From contig OY769916.1 of NCBI GenBank assembly GCA_963669265.1, positions 372,001-436,000 on the forward strand: a DNA stretch of 64,000 nt, read 5' to 3'. The DNA is from SZUA-547 sp963669265 (GTDB lineage: Bacteria; Pseudomonadota; Alphaproteobacteria; Rhodobacterales; Rhodobacteraceae). This document shows, piece after piece, positions 54,773-63,001 of this stretch (within the stretch, counting starts at the first letter, position 1; each line of letters starts with the position of its first letter). Under the pieces are notes generated by a model. It was not told the origin of the DNA. It ran no database searches and saw only the letters and a program-made list of their open reading frames with translations. The translations under genes and the position numbers were made by a program.

Positions 54773-56155
54773 ATGAGTTCAGACAGTTCATTCCCACCCG
54801 CCGCGCCCTCGGCCACCGTGATCCTCGCCGCCGGCAAGGGCACGCGCATGGCCTCGGCATTGCCAAAACCCTTGCATGAAGTGGGCGGGCGCTCCCTGCT
54901 CGCCCATACCATCGCCGCCGCCAATACGCTCAGACCCGAGCGTCTGGCCGTGGTGATCGGCCATGGCGGCGAGGCGGTGGCGGAGGCGACGCGCGCGCTT
55001 CGGCCGAATGCCGACATCGCCGTGCAGGAGCCGCAACTCGGCACCGCCCACGCGGTGCTCGCCGCGCGCCATACCCTCGAAGGGTTCGAAGGCGATGTGT
55101 TCGTGCTCTACGCGGACACGCCCTTTATCCAACCAGAGACGCTGTTTCGGATGGCGGAGGAACGCCGCAAAGGCGCCACCGTCGTCGTACTGGGTTTCGA
55201 GGCCGCCGATCCGACCGGTTATGGCCGTCTGGTGGTGGAAAACGGCGCGCTGGAGACCATCGCCGAAGAAAGCGAAGCGACGCCGGAGCAAAGGGCGCTG
55301 AACCTCTGCAATTCCGGCGTGATGTGCATTGACGGCGCCAGGGCGCTCACCCTTCTCGACCGGGTTTCGAAAGACAACGACAAGGGCGAGTATTTTTTGA
55401 CCGACATTGTCGGCCTCGCCCGCCTGCGCAACCTGCACTGCGCCGTGGTGACATGCGATGAATCGGAGACGCTTGGCGTGAACTCTCGCGCGGATCTGGC
55501 CGAAGCCGAAGCCGCCCTTCAGACCCGGTTGCGCGCCGCCGCGATGGAGAACGGCGCGACGCTGATCGCCGCAGATACGGTTTTCTTTTCCGCCGACACC
55601 AAGGTCGACCCGGACGTGATCATCGAACCAAACGTCGTGTTTGGTCCCGGCGTATCGATCGAAACCGGCGCGCGCATCCGCGCGTTCAGCCATCTGGAAA
55701 GCTGTCGCGTCGCCGCCAAAGCCATCGTTGGCCCCTATGCGCGGTTACGGCCGGGCGCGGAAGTTGGCGAGGGCGCGCGCGTGGGCAATTTCGTGGAGGT
55801 GAAAAACGCCACGCTCGGCGCGGGCGCGAAGGCCAACCATCTGGCCTATGTGGGCGACGCCAGCGTCGGCGCAGGCGCCAATATCGGCGCCGGCACGATC
55901 ACCTGCAATTATGACGGCTATCTCAAGCACAAGACCGAGATTGGCGAGAATACGTTCGTCGGCTCTAACTCGTCGTTGGTGGCCCCGGTCAAGATCGGCG
56001 ACGGCGCCTATGTCGGATCCGGCTCTGTCGTGTCGCGGGACATTGAGCCGGACGCGCTCGGGATCGCCCGCGCCAAGCAGGAAAACAAACCCGGCTTGGC
56101 CGCCAAGCTGAGAAAGCGTCTGGCGGCGATCAAAGCAGCCAAGAGCAAAGACTGA
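54773..56155 (+). CDS. glmU: bifunctional GlmU: GlcNAc-1-P uridyltransferase / GlcN-1-P acetyltransferase
   Basis: A 460-residue enzyme making UDP-GlcNAc. The N-terminal pyrophosphorylase domain has VILAAGKGTRMASALPKPLH and YADTPFIQPETL. The C-terminal left-handed beta-helix is formed by hexapeptide repeats (KANHLAYVGDASVGAGANIG, then GTITCNYDGYLKHKTEIGE). UDP-GlcNAc feeds peptidoglycan and lipopolysaccharide. glmS follows after 39 bases. Confidence 0.96.
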   Translation: MSSDSSFPPAAPSATVILAAGKGTRMASALPKPLHEVGGRSLLAHTIAAANTLRPERLAVVIGHGGEAVAEATRALRPNADIAVQEPQLGTAHAVLAARHTLEGFEGDVFVLYADTPFIQPETLFRMAEERRKGATVVVLGFEAADPTGYGRLVVENGALETIAEESEATPEQRALNLCNSGVMCIDGARALTLLDRVSKDNDKGEYFLTDIVGLARLRNLHCAVVTCDESETLGVNSRADLAEAEAALQTRLRAAAMENGATLIAADTVFFSADTKVDPDVIIEPNVVFGPGVSIETGARIRAFSHLESCRVAAKAIVGPYARLRPGAEVGEGARVGNFVEVKNATLGAGAKANHLAYVGDASVGAGANIGAGTITCNYDGYLKHKTEIGENTFVGSNSSLVAPVKIGDGAYVGSGSVVSRDIEPDALGIARAKQENKPGLAAKLRKRLAAIKAAKSKD

Positions 56156-56194
56156 TCCGGGTACGATCCCGAAACTGGAGCGAAGGGTGCATCA

Positions 56195-58018
56195 ATGTGT
56201 GGGATTGTCGGCATCGTCGGCGACAAACCGGTGTCTGACCGGATTCTGGACGCGCTGAAGCGACTTGAATATCGGGGATATGACAGCGCCGGGATCGTCA
56301 CGCTCTCGGGCGGTGCGATGCATCGCCGCCGAGCGGTCGGCAAACTCACAGCGCTTGCCGGAAAGCTAGCGGACGATCCGATCAGCGGCGAGATCGGCAT
56401 CGGCCACACCCGTTGGGCGACCCATGGCGGGCCGAATGAAACCAACGCGCACCCCCATGTCTCCGGACGCGTCGCCGTCGTCCATAACGGCATCATCGAG
56501 AATTTCGCAGCGCTGCGCGCCGAGTTGGAGCAGGCGGGCCGGAGATTCGAGACCGAGACGGATACAGAAGTCGTCGCCCATCTCTGCGATGCCGCGCTGA
56601 ACCGGGGGCTTGCGCCCGCCGATGCCGTCGCAGAGACGCTGAAACGCCTTGAGGGCGCGTTCGCGCTGCTCTTCCTCTTCGATGGCGCAGAGAACCTGAT
56701 GATCGCGGCCCGGCGAGGCTCCCCGCTCGCCATCGGTTACGGCGAGGGGGAGATGTTTGTCGGCTCCGACGCGCTCGCACTCGCACCGATGACCAGCAAG
56801 GTTTGTTATCTGGAAGAAGGCGATTGGGCCTGCGTCACACGCGAAGGCGCGCAGATTTTTGACGATCACGGCAGCCCCGCCAACCGCGCGGTCCGCAAGG
56901 TCGCCGTCGCGTCCTCGCTCGTTGAAAAAGGCGAGTATCGCCATTTCATGGCCAAGGAGATCCACGAACAGCCCGCCGTCATCGGTTATACGCTGGCGCA
57001 CTATCTCAATCCCGGTCGCACCACCATCGACTCTCCGGCAGATGATGTGGATTGGGAAGGCGTGGATCGTCTCACCCTCGTCGCGTGCGGCACCGCTTTT
57101 TACGCCTGCGCCGTCGCCAAATACTGGTTCGAGAGCATCGCCCGCCTGCCGGTTGAACTGGATGTCGCCAGCGAGTTCCGCTACCGCGAGCCGCCCATGC
57201 CGAAGAACGGCGTCGCGCTGGTGCTCAGCCAGTCGGGTGAAACCGCCGATACGCTGGCCGCGCTGCGCTACGCCAAAGCCCAGAACCAGCAAACGATCGC
57301 CGTCGTTAACGTCCCAGAGAGCACTATCGCGCGGGAATCCGATATCGTCATTCCGACCCTGGCCGGGCCGGAAATCAGCGTCGCCTCCACCAAGGCCTTC
57401 ACCTGTCAGCTCATGGCGCTCGCCACCATCGTTCTCTCCGCAGCGCGTGCGCGCGGCTTGCTTGAGAAGGACGCCGAGCGAGAGATGATCGGGCACTTGT
57501 CTGAAGCCCCGCGCTTAATCGCCGAGGCGATCGGCGTCGAGGAGGATCTGCGCCCGATCTGCCTGCAACTTTCCCGCGCACGGGACATCCTCTATCTCGG
57601 CCGCGGGTCGATGTACCCGCTCGCCATGGAGGGCGCGCTGAAGTTGAAGGAGCTCAGCTATATCCATGCGGAAGGCTACGCGTCAGGCGAGATGAAACAT
57701 GGCCCGATCGCGCTGATCGACGAGTCGACGCCGATCGTCGCCATGGCGCCGAAAGACGCGCTGTTCGAGAAGACCGTCTCTAACCTGCAAGAGGCGATGG
57801 CCCGCGGCGGTAAGGTGCTGCTGATCACCGATCCCGCCGGCGCGGAAGCAGCCGGAGACTTCGCCTGGCGGACGGTGATATTACCGGAGGCGGATCCACT
57901 GATTGCGCCGATTATCTACGCCGCGCCCGCCCAACTGCTCGCCTACCACACCGCTTTGGCGAAGGGCACGGATGTCGATCAGCCGCGAAATCTGGCCAAA
58001 TCCGTCACTGTAGAGTGA
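56195..58018 (+). CDS. glmS: glutamine-fructose-6-phosphate aminotransferase
   Basis: A 607-residue enzyme producing glucosamine 6-phosphate from fructose 6-phosphate and glutamine. MCGIVGIVGDK places the N-terminal nucleophile Cys after the start Met; HTRWATHGGPNETNAHPH is the glutaminase core. Two SIS domains follow (ACGTAFYACAVAKYWFES; LGRGSMYPLAMEGALKLKEL), and the protein ends NLAKSVTVE as the family does. It is directly downstream of glmU, so both steps of the amino-sugar pathway are in one unit. Confidence 0.97.
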   Translation: MCGIVGIVGDKPVSDRILDALKRLEYRGYDSAGIVTLSGGAMHRRRAVGKLTALAGKLADDPISGEIGIGHTRWATHGGPNETNAHPHVSGRVAVVHNGIIENFAALRAELEQAGRRFETETDTEVVAHLCDAALNRGLAPADAVAETLKRLEGAFALLFLFDGAENLMIAARRGSPLAIGYGEGEMFVGSDALALAPMTSKVCYLEEGDWACVTREGAQIFDDHGSPANRAVRKVAVASSLVEKGEYRHFMAKEIHEQPAVIGYTLAHYLNPGRTTIDSPADDVDWEGVDRLTLVACGTAFYACAVAKYWFESIARLPVELDVASEFRYREPPMPKNGVALVLSQSGETADTLAALRYAKAQNQQTIAVVNVPESTIARESDIVIPTLAGPEISVASTKAFTCQLMALATIVLSAARARGLLEKDAEREMIGHLSEAPRLIAEAIGVEEDLRPICLQLSRARDILYLGRGSMYPLAMEGALKLKELSYIHAEGYASGEMKHGPIALIDESTPIVAMAPKDALFEKTVSNLQEAMARGGKVLLITDPAGAEAAGDFAWRTVILPEADPLIAPIIYAAPAQLLAYHTALAKGTDVDQPRNLAKSVTVE

Positions 58019-58141
58019 CCAACCGCCCAATCGCGCTATGTGAGACTTGACCGAAAGCCCCTCTTGAGCGACCCTTTGCACCGGCCGTAGCAGGGTTTTC
58101 GGCCGATTGTCGCGTGGCGTGAAGAACGAGGGCCCAAAAAC

Positions 58142-58861
58142 ATGAAACTTCTGACATACGCTCTGGCGAGCGCGATGCTCCTGTCTGGCTGCGTCACCAT
58201 GGATGGTGGCGAAGTCCCGGTGGGCGACGCGGCTCCCCCGGCGCCGCAGTTTGCGCGCACCGCTGATGGCTGGCTGATCCCATCGCCTAAGCCGCAGGCC
58301 GTGCAGTCCAGCGCGCCGGCTCCGGATTTCAATACGCCAGAGATTGCTGCGGCCGCCGCCGCTGCAGCAGCCGCCACCGAAACCGCCAAAGCGATCGAAC
58401 CGCCGCGCCGGCTGGCCCCCAAAGCTGTGGCGAATGGCGTGATCGCCCTCGATCCCACCGGACTGGAGTATCCAAAAACGGGTAGCTGCCAGAGCGTCAC
58501 TCTGTTCAGCCAGCGCCCGATCCAGGACCCTGATATGGCCGTGCCGGAAAAATGGCGGAAATACCTCGGTCATTGGGGCAACGGGTCTTGGGACGGACTT
58601 GTCTGCCACGATATTCGCATCGTGGACGTGCGACGCGACGGCACCGCGGAGGTGGTCTCCATGCACGCGCCTTACGAGCCATGGCGCCAGGCCGCGACCG
58701 CCTACACCCGAGAGGCGCGTTTCGTCGCAAACGACAGACTGTTGGTGAAAAGCGGCTTGAGCGAGCGCCTTTACTGGCTCGGCGCGGATGGGCGCATGCG
58801 CGCGGTTCGCACCAACCCGCAAGGCTACGTGACCGCTATGCTAGAGAAAAAGCGCCGCTGA
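58142..58861 (+). CDS. hypothetical lipoprotein
   Basis: A 239-residue protein with a lipoprotein signal, MKLLTYALASAMLLSGCVTM, the lipobox being LLSGC. An Ala/Pro-rich spacer with a run of eight or more alanines follows (about residues 63-75), then a globular part of about 130 residues with DGLVCHDIRIVDVRRDGTAE and ERLYWLGADGRMRAVRTNPQ. I do not recognise the family. A terminator follows it. Confidence 0.75.
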   Translation: MKLLTYALASAMLLSGCVTMDGGEVPVGDAAPPAPQFARTADGWLIPSPKPQAVQSSAPAPDFNTPEIAAAAAAAAAATETAKAIEPPRRLAPKAVANGVIALDPTGLEYPKTGSCQSVTLFSQRPIQDPDMAVPEKWRKYLGHWGNGSWDGLVCHDIRIVDVRRDGTAEVVSMHAPYEPWRQAATAYTREARFVANDRLLVKSGLSERLYWLGADGRMRAVRTNPQGYVTAMLEKKRR

Positions 58862-58887
58862 CTGACCCCAAAACCCCACTTTGAGAC

Positions 58888-58912
58888 GGGCGGGCCTTGG
58901 GCTCGCCCTTTT
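58888..58912 (+). terminator. Rho-independent terminator
   Basis: GGGCGGGCC (58888-58896), loop TTG, GGCTCGCCC (58900-58908) with one G-U pair, then TTTTCGTTT. It follows the lipoprotein gene by 27 bases. Confidence 0.8.
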
Positions 58913-58941
58913 CGTTTGCAGACGGATATTCAAGGTCGCCG

Positions 58942-59580
58942 ATGACCGAGCCCCCAACTGACCTGCCCTCCTGTGAGGAGGCGCGCAAGCGGATCTCCGC
59001 TGCTCGAGATCGCGCGGCGATGTCAGCCTTGGCTGGCGAGTGGCGTGCGACCGCAGATATGGCGGCGCTTTTGCCCTTAGCCCAAGCGCTGTGGACGGGC
59101 GGTTCCGACGCCAACAGGATCGTGGCGGTCAAACTGTTGACCAAGGCGCGTATCGACGATGACGCAAACGTTTGGACAACGCTATGCGAATGGGTTGAAG
59201 CGCACGCCTCAAAGGCGATCGCGCCCGCCCTCTTCGCCGCCGGCGAACGACGCCTCTCCGCCAAGCCTTCCCGTCTGGATGAGATCGCCCGCTGGGCGAC
59301 GTCTGAGGATCCATTCATCCGCGCCGCATGCCTTGGGTTCGCGCATGGCCTGGTCAAGGGCCGCCACCTTTCCGCAGAGGCCGCTGATGACCGCGCTGAG
59401 GTGACCGAATGGGCCGTTCTGCTCTCAAACGATCCGGCCCCACTGCCCCGAAAGGCGGCGGCGGACACGCTTTTGACGCTGGCGAAGCACGATCCGGATC
59501 GCGTTGCGCAATTGATCGAAGGCAAGGCCGCCCTGCCCGACGATTTGGTAAAGCGTCTGAGGCGCGCCGCCGGACTCTAA
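58942..59580 (+). CDS. HEAT-like repeat protein, DNA-alkylation-repair type
   Basis: A 212-residue all-alpha protein. The ATG at 58942 gives MTEPPTDLPSCEEARKRISA; a TTG at 58897 falls inside the terminator loop and is rejected. Repeated helix pairs such as PLAQALWTGGSDANRIVAVK, WTTLCEWVEAHASKAIAPAL and DPFIRAACLGFAHGL resemble the HEAT-like solenoid of the AlkD/DNA alkylation repair family. No catalytic residues can be assigned by eye, so enzymatic activity is unproven. Confidence 0.65.
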   Translation: MTEPPTDLPSCEEARKRISAARDRAAMSALAGEWRATADMAALLPLAQALWTGGSDANRIVAVKLLTKARIDDDANVWTTLCEWVEAHASKAIAPALFAAGERRLSAKPSRLDEIARWATSEDPFIRAACLGFAHGLVKGRHLSAEAADDRAEVTEWAVLLSNDPAPLPRKAAADTLLTLAKHDPDRVAQLIEGKAALPDDLVKRLRRAAGL

Positions 59581-59697
59581 AAGCTGCGGCGAATTGTAAA
59601 AACTTGGGCGCCTAAATTGCCGAATGGTGCGCCTCGCTCTAGATTTCACTCCAACACGCGCCACCCGCCGCAGAGGTTGGCGATGAGAGGAATAACC

Positions 59698-60723
59698 ATG
59701 CTGAAGACAATCGGCGATGCGCCGCAATTGATCGATCCGTTTGAGCGGGCGATATCTTACCTGCGCGTGTCGGTCACCGATCGCTGCGATTTTCGCTGCG
59801 TCTATTGCATGGCCGAGCACATGGAGTTCCTGCCCAAGAAGGAGCTCCTGACGCTTGAGGAACTGGATCGCATGTGCAGCGTGTTCGTCGGCCTCGGCGT
59901 ACGCAAGTTGCGGATCACCGGCGGCGAGCCGCTCGTGCGACGGAACATCATGTGGTTCTTTGAGCGTATGGGCCGCCATCTGCAGGCCGGCGCGCTGGAT
60001 GAGTTGACGCTGACCACCAATGGCAGCCAGCTCAGCCGGTTCGCCAAGCCACTGTACGATGTCGGCGTGCGCCGGGTGAACGTCTCGATCGACACGCTAG
60101 ACGCGGACAAGTTCGCTAAAGTCACCCGCTGGGGTCGGTTCCAGCAGGTGATGGACGGCGTCGACGCGGCCGTGGATGCGGGACTCAAGATCAAGATCAA
60201 CGCTGTCGCGCTGAAAGGGGTGAATTGCGACGAGATCCATCGCATGACCGAATGGTGCGGCGAGCGCGGCTTCGACCTCACTTTCATCGAGGTCATGCCC
60301 ATGGGCGATATGGGCGAAGAAGACCGGCTGGACCAGTATTACAGCCTGAAAGAGCTTCGCCGGGACCTCTCAGAGCGCTGGACGCTGACCGACATTCCCT
60401 ATCGCACCGGCGGCCCCGCCCGTTATGTCGAAGTGGGCGAGACGGGCGGCAAGATCGGATTCATCACGCCCCTGACGCATAATTTCTGCGAAAGCTGCAA
60501 CCGCGTCCGGCTGACCTGCACCGGGCAGCTCTATATGTGCCTTGGTCAGGATGACGACGCCGACCTCAGGAAGCCGCTGCGCGGGCATCCTGATGACGAC
60601 GCGCCGCTGATCCAGACGATTCGGGAAGCGATCGCCCGCAAGCCCAAAGGCCATGATTTCGACTATTCCCGTCAGAACGTCGCGGGCGAAGTCTCCCGGC
60701 ACATGAGCGTCACCGGAGGCTGA
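59698..60723 (+). CDS. moaA: GTP 3',8-cyclase MoaA (molybdenum cofactor synthesis)
   Basis: A 341-residue radical SAM enzyme. The ATG at 59698 follows GAGAGGAA; the frame is open to 59617. The SAM cluster is bound by CDFRCVYC (Cys30, 34, 37) and the second cluster by CESCNRVRLTCTGQLYMC. LRITGGEPLVRR is the SAM-binding GGE motif, and the C-terminus ends with the essential Gly-Gly. It makes the first pyranopterin precursor of Moco, the cofactor of the CoxL-type enzyme in this window. Other moa genes are not adjacent. Confidence 0.95.
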   Translation: MLKTIGDAPQLIDPFERAISYLRVSVTDRCDFRCVYCMAEHMEFLPKKELLTLEELDRMCSVFVGLGVRKLRITGGEPLVRRNIMWFFERMGRHLQAGALDELTLTTNGSQLSRFAKPLYDVGVRRVNVSIDTLDADKFAKVTRWGRFQQVMDGVDAAVDAGLKIKINAVALKGVNCDEIHRMTEWCGERGFDLTFIEVMPMGDMGEEDRLDQYYSLKELRRDLSERWTLTDIPYRTGGPARYVEVGETGGKIGFITPLTHNFCESCNRVRLTCTGQLYMCLGQDDDADLRKPLRGHPDDDAPLIQTIREAIARKPKGHDFDYSRQNVAGEVSRHMSVTGG

Positions 60724-60807
60724 TCCAGCCACCTGTCTGATCCGATTATGTGTTAGCGTCTTTGCGGGCGCGCCAGGCGCCCTTCCAATTTTGTGGAGGA
60801 AGCCGAC

Positions 60808-61068
60808 ATGGCCAATTTCATCCTGTCCCACGCCGTTAAAGATCTGGATCACTGGCTGGCGCTGTCAGATCAGCGCATCGCATTGTTCAGCACGTTTTGC
60901 GATAGCCACAGCGTCTTCATCGACCAAGAACAAAACCACGTCTGCTTGCTAATCGAGGACGGCGATTTGGAAAAATTTCGCGAATTACACGCCTCGGAGG
61001 AAGCCGCGGCCAACCGCGCCAGAGCGGGCGTAGTCGATCCTGTGAAGATCTGCGTCGTAGAAGATTAG
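60808..61068 (+). CDS. hypothetical small protein
   Basis: An 86-residue protein. The ATG at 60808 has GGAGGA about 9 bases upstream, which overrules a GTG at 60793. It reads MANFILSHAVKDLDHWLALS, then VFIDQEQNHVCLLIEDGDLE and HASEEAAANRARAGVV. The pattern of short strands and helices resembles a small ferredoxin-like alpha-beta barrel monomer (inference). I do not recognise a family. It follows moaA by 84 bases. Confidence 0.65.
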   Translation: MANFILSHAVKDLDHWLALSDQRIALFSTFCDSHSVFIDQEQNHVCLLIEDGDLEKFRELHASEEAAANRARAGVVDPVKICVVED

Positions 61069-61339
61069 CGTCTAAAGTCGCCTTCTGGGTGGCCACAATA
61101 TCTTGCTGGCGTCCCTTCGCACCCTACAGGCGGGGTTTTCGCCATGAAGACGCCGCCATTCTCGGGCGCCTCGCGTAGCCGCGCCCGGATTCGCCTCTGA
61201 AACCTCACGAAGTTTCCTTGGTTCGACCCGACCGCCGCCTTTCGAATCCCGATGCTGCGTTGGCGAGGCGGATGCGCCGTCTCAGCGGCACACACACCCA
61301 ACATGCCGCTCATATCTACGAAACGTTGGAGACAACGCT

Positions 61340-61570
61340 ATGACACACACTTCCAAGATTATCGTACCTGCGATCCTCGCCTCCGCCTTCGCCACGGCGG
61401 CGCTCGCTGCAGGCTCTTTCACGGAAGTCGACGTGAACGCGGACGGAATGGTAACGCCGGATGAAATGATCGCCGCCAATCCGGAGATGACCGAAGAGGA
61501 GTTCCGCGCGGCGGACGCCAATGGCGATGGCGTGCTGAGCCAGGAAGAATATGAGGCGATGTCGGGCTAA
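61340..61570 (+). CDS. small exported EF-hand protein
   Basis: A 76-residue protein with a signal peptide (MTHTSKIIVPAILASAFATA, cleavage near LAA|GS) and two EF-hand loops, DVNADGMVTPDE and DANGDGVLSQEE, each with acidic residues at the calcium-ligand positions. It should be a periplasmic calcium-binding protein. A strong terminator follows. The 271 bp before it hold no other recognisable feature. Confidence 0.88.
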   Translation: MTHTSKIIVPAILASAFATAALAAGSFTEVDVNADGMVTPDEMIAANPEMTEEEFRAADANGDGVLSQEEYEAMSG

Positions 61571-61605
61571 TCGCCCCGGAAGCCTTTTCATCAGGCTGTC
61601 CTCAG

Positions 61606-61640
61606 CCCTCGCCGCAAGACGCGGCGGGGGCGCTTTTTTT
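61606..61640 (+). terminator. Rho-independent terminator
   Basis: CCCTCGCCGC (61606-61615), loop AAGAC, GCGGCGGGGG (61621-61630) with one U-G pair, then CGC and seven T (61634-61640). It ends the EF-hand gene; the convergent OYE gene stops 27 bases beyond. Confidence 0.85.
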
Positions 61641-61667
61641 GGGGCGCTTCGTGCGCGCGCGGCGGCG

Positions 61668-62765
61668 TTACTCCGCCGCGACCGGAAGGCTCGGGTAGTC
61701 GATATATCCTTCCGTGCCGCCGCCATAGAACGTGCTCTCGTCCGGCTCGTTCAAAGCGGCCCCGGAGCGAATGCGCTCGGCCAGATCCGGGTTGGCGATA
61801 TAGGGACGTCCGAACGTCACCGCATCGGCGCTGCCTTCAGACACCCGCGCCGCGGCCGAAGCCCCGTCGAAACCGCCATTGGCGATATAGACGCCGGGCC
61901 AGTGCGCGCGCAGACGTGCGGTCGCCGCAACGACCTCTGTATCGGCGTCGGCGCCCGGAAACAGTTCGACCACGTGAAGATAGGCCAGCCCACGCGACGC
62001 CAGCATCCGATAGATCGTGCTGAACGTGCCTTCGCGGTCGCTGTCCGAGATGTCGTTGAACGTGCCAAACGGCGACAGACGCACGCCGACATTGCCAGCG
62101 CCCCAAACAGCGCTCACGGCGTCAAGAATCTCCATCAGGATCCGCGCCCGGTTGGCGGCGGCGCCGCCATACTGGTCATCGCGCTTGTTCGAACCGTCAT
62201 TCAGGAACTGGTCCAGAAGATAGCCGTTCGCCGCGTGAACCTCGACGCCGTCGAACCCGGCTTCCTTGGCGTTCCGCGCCGCCGCGGCGAAGTCTTCGAC
62301 CAGCCTCGGCATTTCCTCCAGCGTCAGCGCGCGCGGCGCCGACGTATCCACAAACCCTTCTTCCGTCACGGTCTGCGTCGCCGCCGTGATCGCAGACGGT
62401 GCGACAGGCGCCTGACCGTTATGCTGCAGCGACGTGTGGCTTACCCGACCGACATGCCAAAGCTGAAGGAAGATGCGCCCCCCTTCGGCATGCACGGCGT
62501 CGGTGATCTTGCGCCAAGCCGCGACATGCGCCGGCGAATGGATGCCGGGGGTGTCGATATAGCCCTTGCCTTCCGGGCTGATCTGCGTCGCCTCAGTCAC
62601 GATCAGACCGGCGCCGGCGCGCTGACGATAATACTCGATCGCCATCTCGCCCGGCGTGCCGTCGCCATGCGCGCGATTTCGAGTGAGCGGCGCCATGAAG
62701 ACGCGGTTCTTGACCACCGTGTCACCGATCGTGAGCGGCGTGAAAAGCGCTGAATTCTCTGACAT
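61668..62765 (-). CDS. old yellow enzyme-family alkene reductase (NemA-like)
   Basis: A 365-residue FMN-dependent TIM-barrel enzyme: LFTPLTIGDTVVKNRVFMAP, LTRNRAHGDGTP, GLIVTEATQISPEGKGY, FLQLWHVGRVSH, and the active-site pair in GFDGVEVHAANGYLLDQFLN (His and Asn). DAVTFGRPYIANPDLAERI closes the FMN site. Such enzymes reduce activated C=C bonds, N-ethylmaleimide and nitrate esters with NAD(P)H. It fits the electrophile-detoxification theme of the window, though it lies far from the GST genes. Confidence 0.94.
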   Translation of the reverse strand: MSENSALFTPLTIGDTVVKNRVFMAPLTRNRAHGDGTPGEMAIEYYRQRAGAGLIVTEATQISPEGKGYIDTPGIHSPAHVAAWRKITDAVHAEGGRIFLQLWHVGRVSHTSLQHNGQAPVAPSAITAATQTVTEEGFVDTSAPRALTLEEMPRLVEDFAAAARNAKEAGFDGVEVHAANGYLLDQFLNDGSNKRDDQYGGAAANRARILMEILDAVSAVWGAGNVGVRLSPFGTFNDISDSDREGTFSTIYRMLASRGLAYLHVVELFPGADADTEVVAATARLRAHWPGVYIANGGFDGASAAARVSEGSADAVTFGRPYIANPDLAERIRSGAALNEPDESTFYGGGTEGYIDYPSLPVAAE

Positions 62766-63001
62766 TTTTGATCTGCCTGTTCTGATTTGTCTTGGCTAGG
62801 GTGAGATATGGAACCAGTAGTCCAGAAAACAACCAAGATTTGTCTCTGTCCCGGCAACAATGCATTTCCGATTGCGCAACCACTCCGCCTACATTTAGGC
62901 GTCCAAGACCGAATTCACTTCGCGGCGACCGCTGGATTGCAAGACCTTTGCCTAGGTTCCCGAAGAGCTTAGGTTGATCTAAATTGACTCGGAGGTCCGC
63001 C

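Noticed and set aside
56156..56194. A glmS ribozyme before glmS
   Set aside because: Only 39 bases separate glmU and glmS, too short, and the element is known from Gram-positive bacteria.
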